From: Bacillota bacterium
GTDB taxonomy: Bacteria; Bacillota; Clostridia; Lachnospirales; Lachnospiraceae
Length of the DNA: 64,000 nucleotides
Direction: 5' to 3'
Assembly (NCBI GenBank): GCA_023392615.1
Contig: JAEVYT010000039.1
Span: 124,001-188,000 of the forward strand
Part shown: in pieces, positions 8,368 to 16,172 of the stretch
Layout: the number at the start of each line of letters is the position of its first letter
How positions within the stretch are numbered: position 1 is the first letter of the stretch
Translations under genes and position numbers: made by a program
The notes under the pieces: generated by a model
What the model saw: only the letters and a program-made list of their open reading frames with translations
The model's database searches: none
What the model was told of the DNA's origin: nothing

Positions 8368-9279
8368 TTAGGAACTATAAAGATTTTTACTGAAATATCG
8401 ATCTCCCCGATCCGGAAACAAAGTCACGATAGTCCCCTGCCCTACTCTATCAGCCAGCTTTATTGCTCCGGCAATTGCTGCCCCTGAGGAGGATCCAACA
8501 AACATCCCTTCCTTCCTCGCTATGATACGTGCACCCTCGAATGCCTCCCGATCCGATATTTTTATCACCTCATCCACTAGCTCCATGTCCATGGTATCGG
8601 CGATAAAATCATTACCGATTCCTTCTATATTATAATCACCATGTTCTCCGCCTCCCATTGTGGAGCCGATTGGATCTACGAGTATTCCTTTTACTTTTGG
8701 ATTCTTTTCCTTTAAGTATTTAACTATGCCTGAATATGTTCCCCCACTTCCTGCTCCTGCGATAAAGTAGTCAATCTTTCCATCTAACTCTTGGTATATT
8801 TCCCTGCCTGTAGTTTCATAGTGTGCCAATGGGTTTGATGGATTTTCAAACTGTTTGAAAGAGATCGACCCAGGGATTTCCTTTAATAATTCCCCTGTCT
8901 TTTCCTCTGCTCCAAGCATTCCTTTCTCTCTGGGTGTATTAATGATATTAGCTCCAAGCGCCCTAAGTAATACCTGTTTCTCTTCTGAGAATTTGGTTGG
9001 TACAACAAAGATGATTTTATATCCTTGGTTCAACGCAGCCATTGCTATTCCCAGACCAGTGTTGCCTGCGGTTGCCTCAATAATTGTTCCTCCTGGCTTT
9101 AAAATCCCCTTACGTTGTGCATCTTGAAGCATATATACTCCAATTCGATCCTTGACACTACCCGAAGGATTCCAATACTCTAATTTTGCTAATAACGAAA
9201 CTCGTTTTGGTACATCCATATGATTAAGCTTTACTAATGGGGTATTTCCAATTAATTCTTGAATATTTTCATAATACAT
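8368..9279 (-). CDS. mccA: MccA-like cystathionine beta-synthase / cysteine synthase
   Basis: A 303-residue fold-type II PLP enzyme. The PLP lysine is Lys43 in NPSGSVKDR, the substrate loop is EATAGNTG (residues 69-75) and the phosphate loop is AGAGSGGTYSG. Sequence blocks such as PTKFSEEKQ, ALGANIINTPREKGM, EGIGNDFI, VGSSSGAA and FPDRGDRYFSK follow Bacillus MccA (YrhA), the O-acetylserine-dependent cystathionine beta-synthase, more closely than CysK, from remembered family sequence rather than an alignment. With MccB upstream (18-base gap) it would carry out reverse transsulfuration from homocysteine to cysteine. GGGGAGGTG precedes the ATG. Plain O-acetylserine sulfhydrylase activity is the main alternative. 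Confidence 0.85.
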   Translation of the reverse strand: MYYENIQELIGNTPLVKLNHMDVPKRVSLLAKLEYWNPSGSVKDRIGVYMLQDAQRKGILKPGGTIIEATAGNTGLGIAMAALNQGYKIIFVVPTKFSEEKQVLLRALGANIINTPREKGMLGAEEKTGELLKEIPGSISFKQFENPSNPLAHYETTGREIYQELDGKIDYFIAGAGSGGTYSGIVKYLKEKNPKVKGILVDPIGSTMGGGEHGDYNIEGIGNDFIADTMDMELVDEVIKISDREAFEGARIIARKEGMFVGSSSGAAIAGAIKLADRVGQGTIVTLFPDRGDRYFSKNLYSS

Positions 9280-9297
9280 TCCGATACACCTCCCCTC

Positions 9298-10467
9298 TCA
9301 ATCATTAACATTCCCTTTTGCCAGCTCTATCGCACGCTTTAAATCCTCCAGAATATCATCGCCGTCTTCAATTCCGACCGATAAACGAATTAGGGCATCC
9401 GTTATCCCTACCTTTCTTCGTATCTCTTCTGGAATTGATGCATGCGTCATCGAGGAAGGATGGCAGATGAGCGACTCCACCCCGCCAAGACTTTCTGCTA
9501 ATGCAATAAGCTTAAGTCCCTCATAGAACTTCCCTATATCTATCCCATCTTTAAGCTCAAATGCAATCATAGCGCCTGGTCCATTTGCCTGCTTTTGTTG
9601 AATGATATATCCTGGGTCACTTTGTAGTCCAGGATAATATACATTTTTAACGTCAGTATCTTGTTCCAACCAATTTGCGATTTTTATCGCATTCTCTTGA
9701 TGGCGCTCCATCCTCACCCCTAATGTTTTAATACCACGTATCAGCAAAAAGGAATCAAACGGTTGAAGTATCCCTCCAGTAGCATTCTGAATAAAATATA
9801 ATCTCTTCGCAAGTTCTTCCTCCTTAACCACTGCAAGCCCTGCTATCAAGTCACTATGGCCACCTAGATACTTTGTTGCACTGTGAACAACAATATCCGC
9901 TCCGAGTGTTAAAGGCTTTTGTAAATAAGGCGTCATAAATGTATTATCTACAATTAAATATTTGTTGTATCGACGTGTTAATTCACCAACAGCTTGAATA
10001 TCAGTCACAGTCATCAATGGATTGGCTGGACTTTCAATAAATACAGCTTTTACATCCTTCGTTATTGCCCGTTCCAGAGCTTCCAGGTCAGTCGTATTCA
10101 CAATCTCATAAGTCAATCCAAAAGGACGAAAGATCTTATCAATAACGCGAAATGTACCTCCGTATACATTTTCAGATATCAACACCTTATCTCCTGATTC
10201 AAATAACTGAAGTACTGCAGTTGTTGCGGCCATTCCAGAGGCAAATGCAAATCCAAAGTTACCCTCCTCTAGTTCCGCTATCAAATTCTCCAATGCCTCT
10301 CTCGTCGGATTGGCCGTTCTCGAATATTCATATCCCTTATGTTCACCCAAACGAATCTGCTTATAGGTAGAAGTTTGATAAATGGGGACATTTACTGCAC
10401 CTGTTGTTTCATCTCCATCCTTACCACCATGAATTATCTTTGTTAAAATGCTCTTATACTGACCCAT
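9298..10467 (-). CDS. mccB: MccB-like cystathionine gamma-lyase (Cys/Met metabolism PLP enzyme)
   Basis: A 389-residue fold-type I PLP enzyme of the Cys/Met metabolism family: VPIYQTSTYKQ near the N terminus, YEYSRTANPTREALE, the PLP lysine in HSATKYLGGHSD and the C-terminal ESLICHPSSMTH and RLSVGIED. Such enzymes cleave cystathionine (MccB) or act as cystathionine gamma-synthase/methionine gamma-lyase; operon partnership with MccA favours gamma-lyase. The open frame extends 21 codons further, but AAAGGAG lies just before the ATG at 10467 and the upstream extension overlaps the attenuator terminator, so 10467 is the start. Expression is very probably controlled by the Cys-codon leader upstream. 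Confidence 0.88.
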   Translation of the reverse strand: MGQYKSILTKIIHGGKDGDETTGAVNVPIYQTSTYKQIRLGEHKGYEYSRTANPTREALENLIAELEEGNFGFAFASGMAATTAVLQLFESGDKVLISENVYGGTFRVIDKIFRPFGLTYEIVNTTDLEALERAITKDVKAVFIESPANPLMTVTDIQAVGELTRRYNKYLIVDNTFMTPYLQKPLTLGADIVVHSATKYLGGHSDLIAGLAVVKEEELAKRLYFIQNATGGILQPFDSFLLIRGIKTLGVRMERHQENAIKIANWLEQDTDVKNVYYPGLQSDPGYIIQQKQANGPGAMIAFELKDGIDIGKFYEGLKLIALAESLGGVESLICHPSSMTHASIPEEIRRKVGITDALIRLSVGIEDGDDILEDLKRAIELAKGNVND

Positions 10468-10507
10468 ACCTTTCTCCTTTCTGAATACTTTATTTTCACT
10501 ATAACTA

Positions 10508-10540
10508 ATAAAAAAACAGGTACCTAACATGCACCTGTTT
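10508..10540 (-). terminator. attenuator terminator in the mccB leader
   Basis: On the minus strand AAACAGGT (10533-10540) and ACCTGTTT (10514-10521) form an 8-bp stem followed by a run of T, only about 40 bases before the mccB start. A terminator inside the leader of the gene it precedes is an attenuator. Its 5' arm is also perfectly complementary to ACCTGTTT at 10603-10610, at the end of the Cys-rich leader ORF, giving the competing antiterminator. Confidence 0.85.
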
Positions 10541-10570
10541 ACTTATTTCAACTTGAAAAATAGTTATTTC

Positions 10571-10637
10571 GTTTACGAAAGAGTTATTTCGTAAACATTC
10601 GAAAACAGGTCAAGATTTATTAAGTTTTCTTGCCCTG
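10571..10637 (-). promoter_or_regulatory. attenuator control hairpins of the mccB leader
   Basis: Two hairpins precede the terminator. The first pairs CAGGGCAAGA (10628-10637), which begins with the last base of the third Cys codon, with TCTTGACCTG (10606-10615), which contains the leader stop codon. The second (10571-10596) is a perfect 10-bp stem GTTTACGAAA/TTTCGTAAAC. A ribosome stalled on the Cys codons would cover the first arm, freeing ACCTGTTT (10603-10610) to pair with the terminator arm at 10533-10540. A ribosome reaching the stop codon would cover that segment and let the terminator form. Confidence 0.75.
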
Positions 10638-10687
10638 CAACAACACCTCAAACTATATTCGTACATTCGATGATTGGTCTTATTCAT
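10610..10687 (-). CDS. mccB leader peptide with three consecutive Cys codons
   Basis: A 25-residue ORF: ATG at 10687, a central LRCCCRARKL segment and TGA at 10610-10612. Codons 15-17 are TGT TGT TGC (10637-10645). A modest GTAGGA Shine-Dalgarno lies about eight bases upstream of the ATG. Three adjacent Cys codons exactly next to the first arm of a hairpin, followed by an antiterminator/terminator choice and genes for cysteine synthesis, are the hallmarks of ribosome-mediated attenuation. The peptide itself probably has no function. An internal ATG at codon 8 is an alternative start. Confidence 0.75.
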   Translation of the reverse strand: MNKTNHRMYEYSLRCCCRARKLNKS

Positions 10688-11006
10688 AGTTTTTCCTACT
10701 TTTCATAGTTATTTACTATACAATATAATATTCCAATCAGAAAAAAATGCTATTATTTTAGCTTAGATATTCTTTTATTAAAACAAAAAATTTTTTCTAT
10801 CAATTCTTATCTCCACTTATTTATTATGTAAAGTTAAAGTCTTTCCTAAGTTATAATTATTCCGTATTTCCTCTCAAACTCCTAACAATATAAAGCCCTA
10901 ATTGCAACCATATCAGTTGCAGGTTCTTGTTGTTTTCTATATACTTAATATTGTTTTTGTAAAGCGCCAAAATTTACCCATATAACGATGAAGTAAGGAG
11001 TTTTTA
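10688..11006. other. divergent promoter region between mccB leader and dehydrogenase gene
   Basis: This AT-rich region must hold the promoters of the mccB leader (minus) and of the dehydrogenase (plus). I see no consensus -35/-10 pair good enough to place either. A small inverted repeat TTGCAAC/GTTGCAG near 10899-10922 could be a weak hairpin or operator. No open frame of interest is present. Confidence 0.4.
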
Positions 11007-11969
11007 ATGAAAATAGTTGTATTTGAAGTAGAATTATTAGGGTCAAAGGAAACGGATTGGGAAAAGTTAAAAAATCATCCACTTGTGACCTCTTTTACGA
11101 AACATGTCAATGTAACAGAGTCCGAGATCATAGATAAGGCGAAGGATGCAGATATGGTCATCACAAATTGCGGAACGTATCGAGCAGAAACATTATCAGC
11201 CTTACCTTCCCTAAAATACCTGGGGGTTATGACCACTGGTTACAACCATGTTGATTTGGATCTGGCACATATGAATAATATTACAGTAACTAATATTCCT
11301 GCATATGGGACTATGTCGGTAGCACAACATGTAATGGGCTTATTGCTTGAGATCTGCTGTAAAGTGGGATTTTATAATGAAGCGGTAAAAAGAACATTCT
11401 GGCAGGAGGAAGACCGTTTTATGTTCCGTATTGGACGCCAATTTGAATTATCAGGAAAGACGATGGGAATATTCGGCTTAGGTAACATCGGACTTGCTGT
11501 TGCAAAGATGGCTCAGGGCTTCGGTATGAATGTAATCGCCTATTCTCGGTATAATAATCCAGCGTATGAAAATAGTTCCATAGAATATGTAACAATGGAC
11601 GAACTCTTTACCCGCTCAGATGTTATCTCATTAAATGCATCCCTTTCAGAAGATACTTACAGAATTATCAATGATGAAACCATCTCTCTCATGAAACAGG
11701 GTGTCATCATACTGAATACCGCACGAGGGGAGATGATTGATGAAGAGGCACTTGCTCGGGGAATTTATAATGGAAAGATTTATGCCGCAGGACTTGATAC
11801 ACTATCGGAAGAACCGCCAAAGCCCAGTAATCCATTACTCGGTCTACCACAGTGTATAATCACACCGCATATGGCTTGGTCTACCCAGGAAGCTATGCAG
11901 CGTATTATTCAAACCTCGATAGACAATGCCCTTGCATATATAGAAGGAAATCCTATTAATGTTAAATAG
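11007..11969 (+). CDS. D-2-hydroxyacid dehydrogenase (NAD-dependent)
   Basis: A 320-residue member of the D-isomer-specific 2-hydroxyacid dehydrogenase family. The NAD-binding Rossmann motif GLGNIG is at residues 157-162, followed by AVAKMAQGFGMNVIAYSR. The catalytic triad region is visible as NTARGEMIDE (Arg), DTLSEEPP (Glu) and TPHMAWST (His). It resembles glycerate/hydroxypyruvate or phosphoglycerate dehydrogenase-like enzymes, and the substrate cannot be assigned. It stands alone on the plus strand with AAGGAG upstream of the ATG, and no clear terminator follows. Confidence 0.9.
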   Translation: MKIVVFEVELLGSKETDWEKLKNHPLVTSFTKHVNVTESEIIDKAKDADMVITNCGTYRAETLSALPSLKYLGVMTTGYNHVDLDLAHMNNITVTNIPAYGTMSVAQHVMGLLLEICCKVGFYNEAVKRTFWQEEDRFMFRIGRQFELSGKTMGIFGLGNIGLAVAKMAQGFGMNVIAYSRYNNPAYENSSIEYVTMDELFTRSDVISLNASLSEDTYRIINDETISLMKQGVIILNTARGEMIDEEALARGIYNGKIYAAGLDTLSEEPPKPSNPLLGLPQCIITPHMAWSTQEAMQRIIQTSIDNALAYIEGNPINVK

Positions 11970-12052
11970 TTGAAACTTTTTTTGTACGAAAGGCATCGTG
12001 TATCTCCCAATTTGTTGATGTGTGATCTTATCAGTGATTGTATTAAGAACAA

Positions 12053-12139
12053 GGGCTGTTGCCGAAATTAATTTGTGGGAACCATCTTTTACTGCTATAT
12101 TACACTATTCCTAGATAGAATTATGTTTTGTAACATCCC
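12053..12139. mobile_element. MITE-like element with GGGCTGTTGC terminus, copy 1 (diverged)
   Basis: The left end GGGCTGTTGCCGAAATTAAT and the right end TTTTGTAACATCCC are imperfect inverted repeats, and flanking AAGAACA/TGTTCTT extends the pairing. The ends match those of the better-preserved element at 19495-19606. Such termini are typical of insertion sequences that duplicate short targets, but no transposase remains. It sits between two convergent genes and could also act as a terminator hairpin. Confidence 0.45.
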
Positions 12140-12152
12140 CTGTTCTTTCATA

Positions 12153-13358
12153 TTATACGTTCTTACCCTTATTTTTCTCAGTAAAATAATAGATTAATGC
12201 TAATAACGGTAAGATAACTCCAATAACGGAAGCTGTATTCCAACCGCCCTGTGCATACGCCCATCCACCCAAGGAGGAGCCTACCGCACCACCGATAAAA
12301 AATACCGCCATAAAGATGCCATTCACCCTACCCCTTATATCATCTCCTAATGCATATATTGCCTGTTGCCCTAAAACCAAATTACCGGACACGGACATAT
12401 CAAGAATTACAGCCGACACACAAAACAACACAAGAGATATAAGGTGATAACCTGAAGCAACATGGGTTAACCCAAAGGCAGCTACAGCAAATAGGAAAGC
12501 AAACCCTGTCAGCTTATGACTCATTCCCCGGTCGGCTAGTTTGCCTGCAATCGGTGCTGCGATAGCACCTGCTACCCCTACAAATCCAAAGATAGCAATC
12601 TCTTTTTGAGTTAAGCTGAAATGTTCAGATAGCCATAATGGTACAACCGTCCAAAACAAGCTGAAACTCCCAAATAATGCCGCCTGATATAAAGCTCTTC
12701 TTCGTAAAATCGGCTTCGTTAGAAAAAGTATAAACAATGATTTTAGAATATCGGGATAGCTATCTTTTGAATCAGAACTCGGGACTCTATTTGGTAGTAA
12801 TTTTATCAACGATAACATTAACACTACCAATAATCCAGCAGATAGAAAGAATATCGCTCTCCATCCCAATAGACCTGTTACCATACTTGCCACAGGTCTT
12901 GCAAGCATAATCCCTAGGAGTAAACCACTCATAACTTTCCCTACCACACTTCCTCTTAATTCCGGGGGCGTCATATGTGCAGTTAATGGAACTAAAATCT
13001 GTGCTGCTACCGATCCAAGCCCAATTAATATTGCTGCTGTAAAAAACATGATAGAATTCGTGGCAATTCCTGCTCCAATCAGTCCAATCAATGCGACAAT
13101 TAATATACTCACTATTAATCTTTTATTCTCTATCAAATCGCTAAGTGGTACGATAAGCAGCAATCCTGCAGCATATCCTAGCTGAGTCATCGTTACAATA
13201 AATCCCGCTACCCCCGCTTTTATTCCGGTGGAATGACTGATTGGTCCGACCAATGGCTGCGCATAATAGAGATTCGCTACAATAATTCCGCAGGCAGCTG
13301 CCAAAAAGAATACCAGCCAACGCGATAAAGTCTTATTATCTTCTTTCAATTTCTTCAT
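12153..13358 (-). CDS. MFS transporter (drug/metabolite exporter type)
   Basis: A 401-residue major facilitator with about 12 hydrophobic segments. The first helix region carries ANLYYAQPLVGPI, typical of YnfM/YgaY-like exporters. The loop between helices 2 and 3 reads GLLLIVPLSDLIENKR, and SVVGKVMSGLLLGIMLARPVA corresponds to the fifth-helix antiporter motif region. It would export a small molecule by proton antiport; the substrate is unknown. A TetR regulator gene is divergent, and operators overlap this gene's promoter, so it is probably induced when the regulator binds a ligand. Confidence 0.9.
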   Translation of the reverse strand: MKKLKEDNKTLSRWLVFFLAAACGIIVANLYYAQPLVGPISHSTGIKAGVAGFIVTMTQLGYAAGLLLIVPLSDLIENKRLIVSILIVALIGLIGAGIATNSIMFFTAAILIGLGSVAAQILVPLTAHMTPPELRGSVVGKVMSGLLLGIMLARPVASMVTGLLGWRAIFFLSAGLLVVLMLSLIKLLPNRVPSSDSKDSYPDILKSLFILFLTKPILRRRALYQAALFGSFSLFWTVVPLWLSEHFSLTQKEIAIFGFVGVAGAIAAPIAGKLADRGMSHKLTGFAFLFAVAAFGLTHVASGYHLISLVLFCVSAVILDMSVSGNLVLGQQAIYALGDDIRGRVNGIFMAVFFIGGAVGSSLGGWAYAQGGWNTASVIGVILPLLALIYYFTEKNKGKNV

Positions 13359-13439
13359 AATTACTTCTTCCTTCCTTACACTAAGATACCTGCATTCGTT
13401 TCACTGTTTCGTATAGTGATCTTTGTGTTTTCTAATTAT

Positions 13440-13491
13440 TAAACGCATCGTTTATTAAATATATAATATACGTACCGTTTAGAAATGTCAA
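13440..13491 (-). promoter_or_regulatory. MFS promoter with two TetR-type palindromic operators
   Basis: On the minus strand TTGACA (13486-13491), a 17-base spacer and TATTAT (13463-13468) form the MFS promoter. Two related 15-bp palindromes overlap it: TATACGTACCGTTTA (13467-13481) fills the spacer and TAAACGCATCGTTTA (13440-13454) lies just downstream of the -10, 27 bases centre to centre. This is the expected arrangement for repression by the divergent TetR protein; binding is inferred. Confidence 0.75.
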
Positions 13492-13579
13492 TACTTTTTT
13501 TTTCGTGTATATTGTTATATAATAGATTTATTATTTATAATTATTTACAAATTACCAATAACACAATAGGAGGAAGTAT

Positions 13580-14155
13580 ATGGATAAGAAATTAGGCCGG
13601 CCCCGAAGTGAAGAAACAAAAAAAGCCATCCTAATGGCAGCCTATGAGCTACTTTCAGAAAATGGCTATAATGCGATTACAATTGAAGGGATTGCAGCTC
13701 GTGCTGGGGTCAGCAAAGCTACCATATATAAATGGTGGCCAGGAAAAGCATCTGTTGTACTAGATGGTTACTTCGCTGCCACTCAATTGGTGATGCCAGT
13801 TCCTGATACTGGCTCTGTCCAAGAAGATTTGTATATCCAAGCTCTTAATCTATCTAACTTTATAACCGGAACCCAGGGAAAGATGATTACGGAACTGATT
13901 GGCGCAGGGCAATTTGATCCTGCTATTGCAGAAGAATATCGCAAACGTTTCTTTGTCCCAAGACGTTCCTTAGCTAGAATTATACTGGAACGAGGTATTG
14001 CACGAGGTGAACTTGGTACTGACTTAGATATTGAACTCGGAATCGACATTCTATTCGCTCCTTTATTCTACAGACTATTGATTACGGGCGAACCATTGGA
14101 TTCAAACTATATAAAAGAACTAATCCAAAAGGTTTTGCAAGGTATTGGCATATAA
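13580..14155 (+). CDS. TetR/AcrR family transcriptional regulator
   Basis: A 191-residue regulator. The N-terminal helix-turn-helix covers about residues 12-55, with AITIEGIAARAGVSKATIYKWWPGKASVV as the recognition region; the C-terminal part is a ligand-binding helical domain. TetR proteins repress divergent exporter genes and release DNA on binding the exported compound. The gene is divergent from the MFS transporter, with two palindromic operators in the shared region. AGGAGG precedes the ATG. Confidence 0.93.
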   Translation: MDKKLGRPRSEETKKAILMAAYELLSENGYNAITIEGIAARAGVSKATIYKWWPGKASVVLDGYFAATQLVMPVPDTGSVQEDLYIQALNLSNFITGTQGKMITELIGAGQFDPAIAEEYRKRFFVPRRSLARIILERGIARGELGTDLDIELGIDILFAPLFYRLLITGEPLDSNYIKELIQKVLQGIGI

Positions 14156-14216
14156 TCAATTGCTTGTAAAATACCTCCCTTAAGAATATTATTATCAACT
14201 TGACAATTAAGAATTT

Positions 14217-14262
14217 AGAAACGCCATAGTTCGGTTATATGAAACCGAACTATGGCGTTTCT
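14217..14262. terminator. perfect 20-bp stem hairpin between convergent genes
   Basis: AGAAACGCCATAGTTCGGTT and AACCGAACTATGGCGTTTCT are exact inverted repeats around a six-base loop. It lies between the 3' end of the tetR gene (plus) and the hemerythrin gene (minus), so it is best read as a bidirectional terminator, although the T run is short. Confidence 0.65.
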
Positions 14263-14296
14263 GCCTAACTATATCTATATGGGGTTTGGGGAAATC

Positions 14297-14725
14297 TTAT
14301 ACTTCATTTACTGGTTCTTTATTAGCACCTAATCCGATTAAAAAATCCTTATACCAGTAATCTAGTGTGATAATATGGTTCATGATCCAATGAACCATTT
14401 TAACTAACAATTGCTCAAGAAACTTTTTCCTATCTTCTTTTGCCTCTCTAAAATTAATCGAGAGTAAGTAGTTTCTAAAGTTATCATGTGCTTCTTTATG
14501 TACTTCGTAATCCGGATAATTATATTTTTGAAAAAGTGTTTCCTCCGTTTGAAAATGGTAATCGGTATAATCAATCAATTCTTTTACAATTTTTAAAATA
14601 TCACTATCCGAGTGAGCGTCATTTTCAATCATACTATAAATTCGATTCGCTAAATCAACCCACTTCTTGTGTTGATTGTCTATGGATCCAATCCCTAGTT
14701 CTAATTCTTTCTTCCATTCAAACAT
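14297..14725 (-). CDS. bacteriohemerythrin
   Basis: A 142-residue four-helix oxygen-binding protein. The diiron ligands are recognisable in IDNQHKKW, YHFQTEETLF, YPDYEVHKEAHDNF and the C-terminal HWIMNHIITLDYWY. Bacteriohemerythrins bind O2 (or NO) through a non-heme diiron centre; in anaerobes they may serve in oxygen sensing or delivery. The open frame continues 35 codons upstream, but AAGGAG seven bases before ATG 14725 and the family start MFEWKKELELGI fix the start there. It appears monocistronic. Confidence 0.92.
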   Translation of the reverse strand: MFEWKKELELGIGSIDNQHKKWVDLANRIYSMIENDAHSDSDILKIVKELIDYTDYHFQTEETLFQKYNYPDYEVHKEAHDNFRNYLLSINFREAKEDRKKFLEQLLVKMVHWIMNHIITLDYWYKDFLIGLGANKEPVNEV

Positions 14726-14911
14726 GTTCTTACTCCTTAACTCTGGTACTAACCACCCGTTCATTACAATCATAAATTTTAATTTATATAATATAATCAT
14801 TATATCTCTTATTTCGATATTTTGCAACATTTTTCCATTTAATTCTTCTAATTTTCGACATATTACTACAAACCAAATAAAAGTAATAAACCTAAGGATT
14901 ATGTTTCTTTC

Positions 14912-16165
14912 TTAAAACTCAATTCGCTTTGGGAAGGCCTCCTCTTTCATAATGCTCCACATCCTATCGATGTAGGATAGGGTATAATAATTCTCATAAT
15001 AATGATAATAAAACGCACCCTTAAGTGTCATTCGGTAAGTTCCTTTGTCCACCGTGATAAAACCCAACACTTTTGCAATCCAAAACTCAAACCCATACCG
15101 CTTCCTTAATGGTACTCCAAAAAATTTCTCAAAGTCATCTACATTCACATGGGTACTATAGGCAGTCCAGAACAAGTAATAAATCATACGCTGCCTCGGA
15201 GTGAAGCGTATGGTTAGTGAGGTAGGAATCAACTTATTCTCTATCCTCTTTTGGTATTCCTCAACATCAAAGGTGTTGACCTTAAATTGATTCTTTAGTA
15301 ACGTAGTTGCCGAACAGCCGAAGCCTAAGAAGTTATCCCTCGTCATCGAGGAATACTTTGCATGTTCATTCTTTGAGAATGTCCAGATAGAATCCCTCTT
15401 ATAACCTTTCTCCTGACAGTATAATGTAATCTGATCCAGTAACTTGCGTTTGTCCTTCTTTGCCATCGTTGTCACCGTACTATTGGTAAAGGTAAAATCA
15501 ATAAACGGATAAATCGCAATATGATTCGCTCCACTTGAAAATGCAGTATCGATATCTGCCTTTAGATCTTCAAAGTTCTGATCCGGAAGTGCAAATATAA
15601 AATCCATGGATACCGTTTCAAATGGCACTTGTTCCAGTGCCTTTGAAAGCTTCTTATAATCACAAACACTCCTGCCCAAAATAGACAAGAACTTGTTTTG
15701 AAAGGATTGTATCCCGATACTAATCTTGGTAACACCGGAATTCTTTAATACAAGTAATAACTCCTCCGTAACATTATCCGGATGAAGTTCCAGTCCAATC
15801 CCCTCTGTGATGATAAAATGCTCCTTAATTACTTTAATAATCTCCTCCAGTCTATTCACTGCAAGGGCGGGCGTTCCTCCACCAAAATACAGACTGGTTA
15901 CCTTCTTTTTCTCACTCATGCCGGTGCCGACCATATGGATTTCTTCAATCAAGTGATCAATGTAACGATTACATTTCTCCTCTTGATAAAGCTCCTTACA
16001 ATAAGGACAAAAGGCACATATCCTAGTACAAAATGGGATATGAACATATAACCCTAGATTATCACAATTCTGATATTCCAACTGCGTATCGAATTCATTT
16101 GTAAAGATAAACGGCTTTGTCGTTCTTGTTAGCCACATTCTCGTTAGTGTAGTTATTATACTCAT
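14912..16165 (-). CDS. radical SAM protein, HemN/HemW-like
   Basis: A 417-residue radical SAM protein. The iron-sulfur motif CTRICAFC (Cys46, Cys50, Cys53) matches the CxxxCxxC consensus with the HemN-type VHIPFC lead-in, and YFGGGTPAL and KISIGIQSF follow. These are features of coproporphyrinogen III dehydrogenase-like enzymes, including HemW haem chaperones and related methyltransferases. It is encoded seven bases after another radical SAM gene, an operon pair. An AGGGGG site lies very close to the chosen ATG. Substrate unknown; it need not act on porphyrins. Confidence 0.85.
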   Translation of the reverse strand: MSIITTLTRMWLTRTTKPFIFTNEFDTQLEYQNCDNLGLYVHIPFCTRICAFCPYCKELYQEEKCNRYIDHLIEEIHMVGTGMSEKKKVTSLYFGGGTPALAVNRLEEIIKVIKEHFIITEGIGLELHPDNVTEELLLVLKNSGVTKISIGIQSFQNKFLSILGRSVCDYKKLSKALEQVPFETVSMDFIFALPDQNFEDLKADIDTAFSSGANHIAIYPFIDFTFTNSTVTTMAKKDKRKLLDQITLYCQEKGYKRDSIWTFSKNEHAKYSSMTRDNFLGFGCSATTLLKNQFKVNTFDVEEYQKRIENKLIPTSLTIRFTPRQRMIYYLFWTAYSTHVNVDDFEKFFGVPLRKRYGFEFWIAKVLGFITVDKGTYRMTLKGAFYYHYYENYYTLSYIDRMWSIMKEEAFPKRIEF

Positions 16166-16172
16166 AATCCCC

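Noticed and set aside
10468..10740. T-box or SAM (S-box) riboswitch upstream of mccB
   Set aside because: The AGGGTGGNACCGCG T-box motif and the S-box conserved stretches are absent. The Cys-codon ORF plus competing hairpins explains the terminator better.
11970..12152. Dedicated terminator for the dehydrogenase gene
   Set aside because: Only the long imperfect inverted repeat at 12053-12139 is present, without a T run in the right place.
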